This document shows positions 24,042-37,293 of a stretch of DNA of 64,000 nucleotides, in pieces. The stretch's first letter is position 1. Every line of letters begins with the position of its first letter. The notes under the pieces are model-generated. The model had not been told where the DNA came from, ran no database searches, and saw nothing but the letters and a program-made list of their open reading frames with translations. Origin of the DNA: Nymphaea colorata (taxonomy: Eukaryota; Streptophyta; Magnoliopsida; Nymphaeales; Nymphaeaceae); NCBI RefSeq assembly GCF_008831285.2, contig NW_022204507.1:5414174-5478173 (forward strand). The letters run 5' to 3'. The translations under genes were made by a program, and so were the position numbers.

Positions 24042-25614
24042 TCTAAGGAAAAGAAATCAAAAGTTTGTGTCAATAATAGTGGGATTCAATTCATTCATTT
24101 GATCACACATATTAAATTAAATGTGTATAACATTTTATTAATACATATTAAAATGATGTAGTGGATTGAAATCACAAGTTTAAATGAAATTGAATGAGAT
24201 TCATGTTATTCTTTTGCTCAATCACACTAAATATAATGTGTTTCACTTGTTATTGCATCTATAATGAATGATTTAAGTGATTGCAATCACAAGTTCACGT
24301 GGATACAAAGGGGATCTATGCATTAGTTAGATCCCTTGTAGTTAATCTAATGAGTTGAACTTGTAGTTACATATCTAATTATTGATCTAAGAGATTTAAA
24401 TCATAAGTTCGTATCAATGCCCGAGAGATTTAATTCATTCATTTGATCACACATATTTAATTGAAAGTGGTTAACTTGTTCATGCATTCACATTGAATGG
24501 TTCCTATGAAAATGAATGAGATTCAACTCATTCAAATGATCTCTTGTAGTTTATCTAATATGTTTCGTTTGTTATAAAGTCTGTAATGAATGGTTTAAAA
24601 GATTAAAATCACTAGTTTATGTGGATGCAAAAGGAACAAATGCATTTGTTCGATCCCTTGTATCCAATCTAATGAATTCAACTTCATGTTACATCTATGG
24701 TGAACGATTTTAGGGATTGAAATTGCAAGTTCCCTCAATACGAGTGAGATTTAAGAGTTTCTTTTGATCACAGATATTTAATTAATTTTTTTTTACTTGT
24801 TGTAACATCCTTATTGAATTATTTAGTCGATTGTAATCACAAGTTTAAAAGAAAATTAATGCGATTCAAGTGATTGATTTGCTCATCGATATTTAATCTA
24901 ATGTGTCTCACTTGTTATTACATCTATAATGAATTATTTAATTGATTCAAATCACAAGTTCATATGTATATAAGTGGGATCTATGCATTAGTTCGATCCC
25001 TTGTAGTTAATCCAATCGGTTGAACTTGTGGCTACATCAATAGTGAATGATCTATGGGAAAGAAATCCTAAGTTTGTATCAATAATAGTGAGATTTTATT
25101 GATTCATTTGATCATGCATATTAAATTGAATGTGGATAAGACGTTGTTAATCCATATTAAATGATTTAGTACATTGAAATCATAATTTTAAATGAAAATG
25201 AATGAGATTCAAGTCATTCAATTGTGCAATCACAATAAATATAAGGTGTTTCACTTGTTATTACATCTAAAATGAATGATTTAAATGATTGTGATCACAA
25301 GTTCATATAGATACAAATGAGATCTAAGTATTACTTTGATCCATTGCAGTTAATTCAATGAGTTAAACTTGTAGTTACATATCTAATGAGTTGATTCATT
25401 TGATTACACATATTTAATTGAAAGTGGTTAACTTATTGTTACATTCACATGGACTGATTTAGTGAATTGAAATCACAAGTTTGTATGAAAATGAAGCAGA
25501 TTCAACTCATTCACTTGATCACTTATAGTTAATGTAATATGTTTCGCTTGTTACAATGTCTATAATGAATGATTAAAATGACTAAAATCACTAGTTTGCA
25601 TAGGTAGAAATGAG

Positions 25615-27842
25615 ACCAATGCGTTTGTTTAATCCCTTGTATCTAACGCAATGAGCTTAACTTCTTGTTACATACATAGGGAACAATTTAAGAGATGAAA
25701 TCACAAGTTCCTATCAATGCGAGTTGGTTTAAGTGACGCTTTTGATGACGCATATTTAATTGAATGTGCCTAACTTGTTGTTACATCCATATTGAATCAT
25801 TTAGTAGACTGAAATCACAAGCTCAAAAGAAAATGAATGAGAATCAAGTGATTCGTTTGCTCACTTATATTTAATCTAATGTGTCTCACTTGTTGTTACA
25901 TTGATAATGAATGATTTAAATGATTGAAATCACAATTTGTTTGATCTATTTCAAATAATCGAAGGAGTTTAACTTCTTGTTACATCTATAGCGAAGGATT
26001 TAAGGAATAGAAATCACAAGTTACTACCATTACAAATGGAATTTAAGTGATTCTTTTGATCGCACATATTTAATTCAATGTGCTTAACTTGTTATTACAT
26101 CCATATTAAATGATATAGTGAATTGAAATCACAAGATTACATGTATAATATAATGTGTCTCACTTGTTATTACATGTATAATGAATGATTTTAATGATTA
26201 AAATCACAAGTTCATATGTCTGTAAATGGGATCATTACCTTAGTTACACTCCTTGTAGTTAATCCAATTAGTTGAACTTGTTGTTACATCATCTATGATG
26301 AATGATCTAAGGAAAAGAAATCACAAGTTTGTGTCAATAATAGTGGGAGTTAATTCATTCATTTGATCATACATATTAAATTAAATGTGTATAACATTTA
26401 TTAATACATATTAAAATGATCTAGTGGATTGAAATCACAAGTTTAAATGAAATTGAATGAGATTCAGGTTATTCTTTTGCTCAATCACACTAAATATAAT
26501 GTGTTTCACTTGTTATTGCATCTATAATGAATGATTTAAGTGATCTATGCATTAGTTTGATCCCTTACAGTTAATCTGATGAGTTGAACTTGTAGTTACA
26601 TATCTAATTATTGATCTAAGAGATTTAAATCATAAGTTCGTATCAATGCCCGAGAGATTTAATTGATTCATTTGATCACACATATTTAATTGAAAGTGGT
26701 TAACTTGTTGATGCATTCATATTGAATGGTTCCTATGAAAATGAATGAGATTCAACTCATTCAAATGATCTCTTGTAGTTTATCTAATATGTTTCGTTTG
26801 TTATAAAGTCTGTAATGAATGGTTTAAAAGATTAAAATCACTAGTTTATATGGATACAAAAGTAACCAATGCATTTGTTCGATCCCTTGTATCCAATCTA
26901 ATGAGTTTAACTTCATGTTACATCTATGGCGAACGATTTGAGGGATTGAAATCGCAAGTTCCCTCAATACGAGTGGGATTTAAGTGTTTCTTTTGATCAC
27001 GCATATTTAATTGATTTTTTTTTTACTTGTTGTAACATCCTTATTGAATTATTTAGTCGATTGTAATCACAAGTTTAAAAGAAAATTAATGAGATTCAAG
27101 TGATTGATTTGCTCATCGATATTTAATCTAATGTGTCTCACTTGTTATTACATCTATAATGAATTATTTAATTGATTCAAATCACAAGTTCATATGTATA
27201 TAAGTGGGATCTATGCATTAGTTCGATCCCTAGTAGTTAATCCAATCAGTTAAACATGTGGCTACATCAATAGTGAATGATCTATGGGAAAGAAATCCTA
27301 AGTTTGTATCAATAATAGTGGGATTTTGTTGATTCATTTGATCATGCATATTAAATTGAATGTGGATAAGTCGTTGTTAATCCATATTAAATGATTTAGT
27401 ATATTGAAATCATAATTTTAAACGAAAATGAATGAGATTCAAGTCATTCAATTGTGCAATCACAATAAATATAAGGTGTTTCACTTGTAATTACATCTAA
27501 AATGAATGAATTAAATGATTGCGATCACAAGTTCATATAGATACAAATGAGATCTAAGTATTAGTTTGATCAATTGCAGTTAATCCAATGAGTTAAACTT
27601 GTAGTTACATATCTAATGAGTTGATTCATTTGATCACACATATATAATTGAAAGTGGTTAACTTATTGTTACATTCACATTGACTAATTTAGTGAATTGA
27701 AATCACAAGTTTGTATGAAAATGAATGAGATTCAACTCATTCACTTGATCACTTATAGTTAATGTAATATGTTTCGCTTGTTCAATGTCTATAATGAATG
27801 ATTAAAATGACTAAAATCACTAGTTTACATGGTAGAAATGAG
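25615..27842 (+). repeat. HOR copy 7 (about 2228 bp)
   Basis: It carries a rearrangement near 26137-26160 (C7 box followed by ACATGTATAATATAATG) and a deletion in A2 near 26540. Confidence 0.8.
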
Positions 27843-28436
27843 ACAATCCATTTGTTAATCTTTAATGCATGAGCTTAACTTCTTGTTACATACATAGGGT
27901 ACATTTAATATGAAATCACAAGTTATCATGCGAGTTGGTTTAAGTGATGCTTTGATGAGCATACTAATGAATGTGCAACTTGTTATCCTATTGATCATTT
28001 GTAGACTAATAAAGCTAAAAGAAATGATTGAACAATGTCGTTGTATTTTTTACTATGTTATTTGTAATTATATTTAATGATGAAATACAATTGTTTCCTT
28101 TTATCAACGATTTGTATTATCATAAGTGATTAAGTGTTTTTGATCACACATATTTTAATCTTTTTTTTTTTTTTTTCTACATTTTTGAATTTTTGGTCAT
28201 TTTATTACTTTTGTTATCATTTTATTCTAATGTGTTCCTTTTATTAATCTAAAAAATTAATTTAATTAATAGAAACAAATAAATTAAATAATGATTAGAT
28301 TACTTGATCCTGAAATCACAATTGTTCCTTTACATCATAGTGAATGATATGGTTTAAGTGATGCCTATATTTGATCGTAATCATGGCATATTTAATTATT
28401 CATTTGATATAATTAAATTGAATGTGACTAAACGTT
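27832..28436 (+). repeat. Indel-rich, scrambled satellite segment
   Basis: Normal monomer text breaks up into fragments with many one- or two-base losses, a T run of 16 (28161-28176) and short pieces of several monomers. It could be real decay or a poor consensus at an assembly join. Confidence 0.7.
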
Positions 28437-30569
28437 GTTACATCCATATTGAATCATTTAGTAGACTGAAATCACAAGCTTAAAAGAAAATGAATGAGAA
28501 TCAAGTGATCCGTTTGCTCACTTATATTTAATCTAATGTGTCTCACTTGTTGTTACATTGATAATGAATGATTTAAATGATTGAAATCACAATTTGTTTC
28601 ATCTCTTTTAAATAATCCAACGAGTTTAACATCTTGTTACATCTATAGCGAAGGATTTAAGGAATGGAAATCACAAATTACTATCATTACGAGTGAATTT
28701 AAGTGATTTTTTTTATCGCACACATTTGATTCAATGTGCTTAACTTGTTATTACATCCATATTAAATGATATAGTGAATTGAAATCACAAGATTAAAAGA
28801 AAATGAATGAGACTCAACTGATTGATTTGCTCACTCATATTTAATCTAATGTGTCTCACTTGTTATTACATGTATAATGAATGATTTTAATGATTAAAAT
28901 CACAAGTTCGTATGTATGTAAATGGGATCATTACCTTAGTACACCCCTTGTAGTTAATCCAATTAGCTGAACTTGTTGTTACATCGTCTATGATGAATGA
29001 TCTAAGGAAAAAAAATCACAAGTTTGTGTCAATAATAGTGAGATTTAATTCATTCATTTGATCACACATATTAAATTAAAAGTGTATAACATTTTATTAG
29101 TACATATTAAAATGATGTAGTGGATTGAAATCACAAGTTTAAATGAAATTGAATAAGATTCAGGTTATTCATTTGCTCAATCACACTAAATATAATGTGT
29201 TTCACTTGTTATTGCATCTATAATGAATGATTTAAGTGATTGCAATCACAAGTTCACGTGGATAAAAATGGGATCTATGCATTAGTTTGATCCCTTGCAG
29301 TTAATCTAATGGGTTGAACTTGTAGTTACATATCCAATTATTGATCTAAAGATTGAAATTATAAGTTCGTATCAATGCCCGAGGGATTTAATTCATTTAT
29401 TTGATCACACATATTTAATAGAAAGTGGTTAACTTGTTGATGCATTCACATTGAATGGTTCGTATGAAAATGAATGAGATTCAACTCATTCAAATGATCT
29501 CTTGTAGTTAATCTAATATGTTTCGTTTGTTATAAAGTCTGTAATGAATGGTTTAAAAGATTAAAATCACTAGTTTATATGGATACAAAAGGAACCAATG
29601 CATTTGTTCGATCCTTGTATCCGATCTAATGAGTTTAACTTCATGTTACATCTATGGCGAACGATTTGAGGGATTGAAATCGCAACTTCCCTCAATACGA
29701 GTGGGATTTAAGTGTTTCTTTGATCACACATATTTAATTGCTTTTTTTTTTACTTGTTGTAACATCCTTATTGAATTATTTAGTCGATTGTAATCACAAG
29801 TTTAAAAGAAAATTAATGAGATTCAAGTGATTGATTTGCTCATCGATATTTAATCTAACGTGTCTCACTTGTTATTACATCTATAATGAATTATTTAATT
29901 GATTCACATCACAAGTTCATATGTATATAAGTGGGATCTATGCATTAGTTCGATCCCTTGTAGTTAATCCAATCGGTTGAACGTGTGGCTACATCAATAG
30001 TGAATGATCTATGGAAAGAAATCCTAAGTTTGTATCAATAATTGTGGGATTTTATTGATTCATTTGATCATGCATATTAAATTGAATGTGGATAAGACGC
30101 TGTTAATCCATATTAAATGATTTAGTACATTCAAATCATAATTTTAAACGAAAATGAATGAGATTCAAGTCATTCAATTGTGAAATCACAATAAATATAA
30201 GGTGTTTCACTTGTTATTACATCTAAAATGAATGATTTAAATGATTGCGATCACAAGTTCATATAGATACAAATGAGATCTAAGTATTAGTTTGATCCAT
30301 TGCAGTTAATTCAATGAGTTAAACTTGTAGTTACATATCTAATGATTTGATTCATTTGATCACACATATTTAATTGAAAGTGGTTAACTTATTGTTACAT
30401 TCACATTGACTGATTTAGTGAATTGAAATCACAAGTTTGTATGAAATAAAGGAGATCCAACTCATTCACTTGATCACTTATAGTTAATATAATATGTTTT
30501 GCTTGTTATAATGTCTATAATGAATGATTAAAATGACTAAAATCACTAGTTTAAATGGGGAGAAATGAG
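27843..30569 (+). repeat. HOR copy 8 (about 2727 bp, with degraded insert)
   Basis: It begins with about 600 bp of indel-ridden satellite (27832-28436), then resumes normal C6-A7 order and runs full length. The excess of about 420 bp lies in the degraded part. Confidence 0.75.
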
Positions 30570-32978
30570 ACCAATGCATTTGTTGAATCCCTTGTATCTA
30601 ATGCAATGAGCTTAACTTCTTGTTACATACCTAGGGAACAATTTAAGAGATGAAATCACAAGTTCCTATCAAAGCTAGTTGGTTTAAGTGATGCTTTGAC
30701 GCATATTTAATTGAATGTGCCTAACTTGTTGTTACATCCATATTGAATCATTTAGTAGACTGAAATCACAAGCTTAAAACAAAATGAATGAGAATCAAGT
30801 GATTCGTTTGCTCACTTATATTTAATATAATGTGTCTCACTTGTTGTTACATTGATAATGAATGATTATGATTAATGATATTTAATGATTAAAATCACAA
30901 GTTCATATGTATGTAAATGGGATCATTACCTTAGTTACAACCCCTGTAGTTAATCCAATAAGTGGAACTTGTTGTTACATCGTCTATGATGAATTATCTA
31001 AGGAAAAGAAATCAAAAGTTTGTGTCAATAATGGTGGGATTTAATTCATTCATTTGATCACACATATTAAATTAAATGTGTATAACATTTTATTAATACA
31101 TATTAAACTGATGTAGTGGACTGAAATCACAAGTTTAAATGAAATTGAATAAGATTCAAGTTATTCATTTGCTCAATCACACTAAATATAATGTGTTTCA
31201 CTTGTTATTGCATCTATGATGAATGATTTAAGTGATTGCAATCACAAGTTCAAGTGGATACAAATGGGATCTACGCATTAGTTTGATCCCTTGCAGTTAA
31301 TCTAATGTGTTGAACTTGTAGTTACATATCTAATTATTGATCTAAGAGATTTAAATCTTAAGTTCGTATCAATGCCCGAGAGATTTAATTCATTCATTTG
31401 ATCACACATATTTAATTGAAAGTGGTTAACTTGTTGATGCATTCACATTGAATGGTTTGTATGAAAATGAATGAGATTCAACTCATTCAAATGATCTCTT
31501 GTAGTTAATCTAATATGTTTCGTTTGTTATAAAGTCTGTAATGAATGGTTTAAAGATTAAAATCACTAGTTTATATGGATACAAAAGGAACCAATGCATT
31601 TGTTCGATCCCTTGTATCCAATCTAATGAGTTTAACTTCATGTTACATCTAGGCGAACTATTGAGGGATTGAAATCGCAAGTTCCCTCAATACGAGTGGG
31701 ATTTAAGTGTTTCTTTTGATCACGCATATTTATTGATTTTTTTTTACTTGTTGTAACATCCTTATTGAGTTATTTAGTCGATTTAATCACAAGTTTAAAG
31801 AAAATTAATGAGATTCAAGTGATTGATTGCTCATCGATATTTAATCTAATGTGTCTCACTTGTTATTACATCTATAATGATTATTTAATTGATTCAAATC
31901 AAAGTTCATATGTGTATAGTGGGATCTATGCATTGTTTGATCCTTGCAGTTAATCCAATCGGTTGAACGTGTGCTACATCAATAGTGAATGTCTATGGAA
32001 GAATCCTAAGTTGTATCAAAATAGTGGATTTATGATTCATTTGATCAGCATATTAATGAATGTGGATAAGACGTTGTTATCATATTAAATGATTAGTACA
32101 TGAAATCATAATTTAAACGAAAATGAATGAGGTTCAATCATCAAGTTGTCAATACATATTTAAGTGTTTTGTCACGTTTTAATTGATTTTTTATTGTGAA
32201 CATCCTTATTGATTATTTAGTCGATTTTAATCACAAGTTTAAAAGAAAATTAATGAGATTCAAGTGATTGATTGCTCATCGATATTTAATCTAATGTGTC
32301 TCACTTGTTATTACATCTATATGAATTATTTAATTGATTAATCACAGTTCATATGTGTATAAGTGGATCTATGCATTAGTTTGATCCCTTGCAGTTAATC
32401 CAATCGGTTGAACGTGTGGCTACATCAATAGTGAATGATCTATGGAAGAAATCTAAGTTTGTATCAATTGGATTATTGATCATTTGCATGATATAAATTG
32501 AATGTGGATAAGACTTGTTAATCCATATTAAATGATTTAGTACATTAAATCATAATTTAAACGAAAATGAATGAGTTCAAGTCATTCAATGTGCAATCAC
32601 AATAAATATAAGGTGTTTCACTTGTTATTACATCTAAAATGAATGATTTAAATGATTGCGATCACAAGTTCATATAGATACAAATGAGATCTAAGTATTA
32701 GTTGATCCATTGCAGTTAATCAATGAGTTAAACTTGTAGTTATTATCTAATGAGTTGATTCATTTGATCACATATATTTAATTGAAAGTGGTTAACTTAT
32801 TGTTGCATTCACATTGACTGATTTAGTGAATTGAAATCACAAGTTTGTATGAAAATGAAGGAGTTTCAACTCATTCACTTGATCACTTATAGTTAATGTA
32901 ATTTGTTTCGCTTGTTACAATGTCTATAATGAATGATTAAAATGACTAAAATCACTAGTTTACATAGGTAGAAATGAG
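30570..32978 (+). repeat. HOR copy 9 (2409 bp, deletion plus partial duplication)
   Basis: The A7-to-A1 region is deleted near 30866-30890. Part of trimers 3-4 occurs twice (about 31690-32130 and about 32160-32600), the first time with many single-base losses. Confidence 0.75.
31640..32600 (+). repeat. Second indel-rich satellite segment, with duplicated C3-C4 monomers
   Basis: Many single-base deletions relative to other copies (for example GTGGATTTATGATTC near 32020), followed by a second pass through the same monomers starting near 32160. Confidence 0.7.
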
Positions 32979-35219
32979 ACCAATGCATTTGTTTAATCCC
33001 TTGTATCTAATGCAATGAGCTTAACTTCTTGTTACATACATAGGAAACAATTTAAGAGATGAAATCACAAGTTCCTATCATTGCGAGCTGGTTTAAGTGA
33101 TGCTTTTGATGACGCATATTTAATTGAATGTGTCTAACTTGTTGTTACATCCATATTGAATCATTTAGTAGACTGAAATCACAAGCTTAAAAGAAAATGA
33201 ATGAGAATCAAGTGATTCGTTTGCTCACTTATATTTAATCTAATGTGTCTCACTTGTTGTTACATTGATAATGAATGATTTAAATTATTGAAATCATAAT
33301 TTATTTGATCTCTTTTAAATAATCCAACGAGTTTAACTTCTTGTTACATCTATAGCGAAGGATTTAAGGAATGGAAATCACAAGTTACTACCATTACGAG
33401 TGGAATTTAAGTGATTCTTTTGAACGCACATATTTAATTCAATGTGCTTAACTTGTTATTACATTCATATTAAATGATATAGTGAATTGAAATCACAAGA
33501 TTAAAAGAAAATGAATGAGATTCAACTGATTGATTTGCTCACTCATATTTAATCTAATGTGTCTCACTTGTTATTACATGTATAATGAATGATTTTAATG
33601 ATTGAAATCACAAGTTCATATGTATGTAAATGGGATCATTACCTTAGTTACACCCCTTGTAGTTAATCCAATTAGTTGAACTTGTTGTTACATCATCTCT
33701 GATGAATGATGTAAGGAAAAGAAATCACAAGTTTGTGTCAATAATAGTGGGATTTAATTCATTCATTTGATCACACATATTAAAATGAAATTGAATGAGA
33801 TTCAGGTTATTCATTTGCTCAATCACACTAAATATAATGTGTTTCACTTGTTATTGCATCTATAATGAATGATTTAAGTGATTGCAATGACAAGTTCACG
33901 TGGATACAAATGGGATCTATGCATTAGTTTGATCCTTTGCAGTTAATCTAATGAATTGAACTTGTAGTTAGATATCTAATTATTGATCTAAGAGATTTAA
34001 ATCATAAGTTCGTATCAATGCCTGAGAGATTTAATTCATTCATTTGATCACACATATTTAATTGAAAAGTGTTAACTTATTGATGCATTCACATTGAATG
34101 GTTCGTATGAAAATGAATGAGATTCAACTCATTCAAATGATCTCTTGTAGTTAATCTAATATGTTTTGTTTGTTATAAAGTCTGTAATGAATGGTTTAAT
34201 AGATTAAAATCACTAGTTTATATGGATACAAAAGGAACCAATGCATTTGTTCGATCCCTTGTATCCAATCTAATGAGTTTAACTTCATGTTACATCTAAG
34301 GTGAACTATTTGAGGGATTGAAATCGCAAGTTCCCTCAATACGAGTGGGATTTAAGTGTTTCTTTTGATCACGCATATTTAATTGATTTTTTTTTTACTT
34401 GTTGTAACATCCTTATTGAATTATTTAGTCGATTTTAATCACAAGTTTAAAAGAAAATTAATGAGATTCAAGTGATTGATTTGCTCATCGATATTTAATC
34501 TAATGTGTCTCACTTGTTATTACATCTAAAATGAAGTATTTAATTGATTCAAATCACAAGTTCATATGTATATAAGTGGGATCTGTGCATTAGTTCGATC
34601 CCTTGTAGTTAATCCAATCGGTTGAACTTGTGGCTACATCAATAGTGAATGATCTATGGGATAGAAATACTAAGTTTGTATCAATAATAGTGGGATTTTA
34701 TTGATTCATTCATTTGATCATGCATATTAAATTGAATGTGGATAAGACGTTGTTAAACCATATTAAATGATTTAGTACATTGAAATCACAATTTTAAACG
34801 AAAATAAATGAGATTCAAGTCATTCAATTGTGCAATCACAATAAATATAAGGTGTTTCGCTTGTTATTACATCGAAAATGAATGATTTAAATGATTGCGA
34901 TCACAAGTTGATATAGATACAAATGAGATCTAAGTATTAGTTTGATCCATTGCAGTTAATCCAATGAGTTAAACTTGTAGTTACATATCTAATGAGTTGA
35001 TTCATTTGATCACACATATTTAATTGAAAGTGGTTAACCTATTGTTACATTCACATTAACTGATTTAGTGAATTGAAATCACAAGTTTGTATGAAAATGA
35101 AGAAGATTCAACTCATTCACTTGATCACTTATAGTTAATGTAATATGTTTCGCTTGTTACAATGTCTATAATGAATGATTAAAATGACTAAAATCACAAG
35201 TTTACATGGGTAAAATGAG
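32979..35219 (+). repeat. HOR copy 10 (2241 bp)
   Basis: About 65 bp are lost within C1 near 33783 (CACATATTAAA joined to ATGAAATTGAATG). It carries private variants in trimers 2-3 that recur at 37.65-38.2 kb, and is the first copy with the 4-bp ATTC addition at the start of C4 (near 34702). Confidence 0.85.
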
Positions 35220-36227
35220 ACCAATGCATTTGTTTAATCCCTTGTATCTAATGCAATGAGCTTAACTTCTTGTTACATACATAGGGAACAATTTAAGAGA
35301 TGAAATCACAAGTTCCTATCAATAAGAGTTGGTTTAACTGATGCTTTTGATGACGCATACTTAATTGAATGTGCCAAACTTGTTGTTACATCCATATTGA
35401 ATCATTTAGTAGACTGAAATCACAAGCATAAAAGAAAATGAATGAGAATCAAGTGACTCGTTTGCTCACTTATATTTAATCTAATGTGTCTCACTTGTTG
35501 TTACATTGACAATGAATGATTTAAATGATTTAAATCACAATTTCTTTGATCTCTTTTAAATAATCCAACGAGTTTAACTTCTTGTTACATCTATAGCGAA
35601 TGATTTAAGGAATGAAAATCACAAGTTACTATCATTACGAGTAGAATTTAAGTGATTCTTTTGATCGCACATATTTAATTCAATGTGATTAACTTGTTAT
35701 TACATCCATATTAAATGATATAGTGAATTGAAATCACAAGATTGAAAGAAAATGAATGAGACTCAACTGATTGACTTGCTCACTCATATTTAATCTAATG
35801 TGTCTCACTTGTTATTACATGTATAATGAATGACTTTAATGATTGAAATCACAATTTCATATGTATGTAAATGGTATCATTACCTTAGTTACACCCCTTG
35901 TATTTAATCCAATTAGTTGAACTTGTTGTTACATAATCTATGATGAATGATCTAAGGAAAAGAAATCACAAGTTTGTGTCAATAATAGTGGGATTTAATT
36001 CATTGATTTGATCACACATATTAAATTAAATGTGTATAACATTTTATTAATACATATTAAAATGATGTAGTGGATTGAAATCACAAGTTTAAATGAAATT
36101 GAATGAGATTCAGGTTATTCATTTGCTCAATCACACTAAATATAATGTGTTTCACTTGTTATTGCATCTATAATGAATGATTTAAGTGATTGCAATCACA
36201 AGTTCACGTGGATACAAATGGGATCTA

Positions 36228-36259
36228 ATGAGTGAGCAAATCAATCAGTTGAGTCTCAT
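36228..36259 (-). repeat. 32-bp inverted satellite fragment
   Basis: The segment starting ATGAGTGAGCAAATCAATCA is the exact reverse complement of the C7/A1 junction found in + orientation throughout the array (for example around 35753-35785). It is the only inverted piece I found in about 51 kb of satellite. Confidence 0.9.
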
Positions 36260-36339
36260 GGATACAAAAGGAACCCATGCATTTGTTTGATCCGTTGTAT
36301 GGATACAAAAGGAACCAATGGATTTGTTCGATCTGTTGT
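36258..36339 (+). repeat. 41-bp tandem duplication beside the inverted fragment
   Basis: ATGGATACAAAAGGAACC begins a 41-bp unit at 36258-36298 and again at 36299-36339, with a few substitutions between copies. It corresponds to the end of A3 and start of B3. Confidence 0.88.
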
Positions 36340-37293
36340 GTCCAATCTAATGAGTTTAACTTCATGTTACATCTATGGCGAACGATTTGAGGGATTGAAA
36401 TCGCAAGTTCCCTCAATACGAGTGGGATTTAAGTGTTTCTTTTGATCACGCATATTTAACTGATTTTTTTTTTACTTGTTGTAATATCCTTATTGAATTA
36501 TTTAGTCGATTGTAATCACAAGTTTAAAAGAAAATTAATGAGATTCAAATGATTGATTTGCTCATCGATATTTAATCTAATGTATCTCACTTGTTATTAT
36601 ATCTATAATGAATTATTTAATTGATTCAAATCACAAGTTCATATGTATATAAGTGGGATCTATGCATTAGTTCGATCCCTTGTAGTTGATCGAATCGGTT
36701 GAACTTGTGGCTACATCAATAGTGAATGATCTATGGGAAAGAAATCCTAAGTTTGTATCAATAATAGTGAGATTTTATTGATTCATTTGATCATGCATAT
36801 TAAATTGAATGTAGATAAGACGTTATTAATCCATATTAAATGATTTAGTACATTGAAATCACAATTTTAAACGAAAATGAATGAGATTCAAGTCATTCTG
36901 TTGTGCAATCACAATAAATATAAGGTGTTTCACTTGTTATTACATCTAAAATGAATGTTTTAAATGATTGCGATCACAAGTTCATATAGATACAAATGAG
37001 ATCTAAGTATTAGTTTGATCCATTACAGTTAATCGAATGAGTTAAACTTGTAGTTACTTATCTAATGAGTTGATTCATTTGATCACACATATTTAATTGA
37101 AAGTGGTTAACTTATTGTTACATTCACATTGACTGATTTAGTGAATTGAAATCACAAGTTTGTATGAAAATGAAGGAGATTCAACTCATTCACTTGATAA
37201 CTTATAGTTAACGTAATATGTTTCGCTTGTTACAATGTCTATAATGAATCTTTAAAATGACTAAAATCACTAGTTTACATGGGTAGAAATGAG

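Larger units (their letters stand above)
20824..25614 (+). repeat. HOR copy 6, split by the solo LTR
   Basis: The span is 4791 bp. Removing the 2482-bp LTR and one 5-bp target copy leaves exactly 2304 bp, a full-length HOR. The insertion lies in monomer B1 between GATGAATGA and TCTAAGG. Confidence 0.9.
35220..37293 (+). repeat. HOR copy 11 (2074 bp, with inversion scar)
   Basis: The copy is normal up to A2. Then come a 32-bp inverted fragment and a 41-bp tandem duplication, with B2-C2 lost. It resumes at B3. Confidence 0.85.

Noticed and set aside
31765-31953. 62-codon plus-strand frame in the array
   Set aside because: It lies in an indel-rich satellite segment, where random one-base losses opened a frame.
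36225-36416. 63-codon minus-strand frame
   Set aside because: Produced by the local inversion and duplication scar in satellite DNA.
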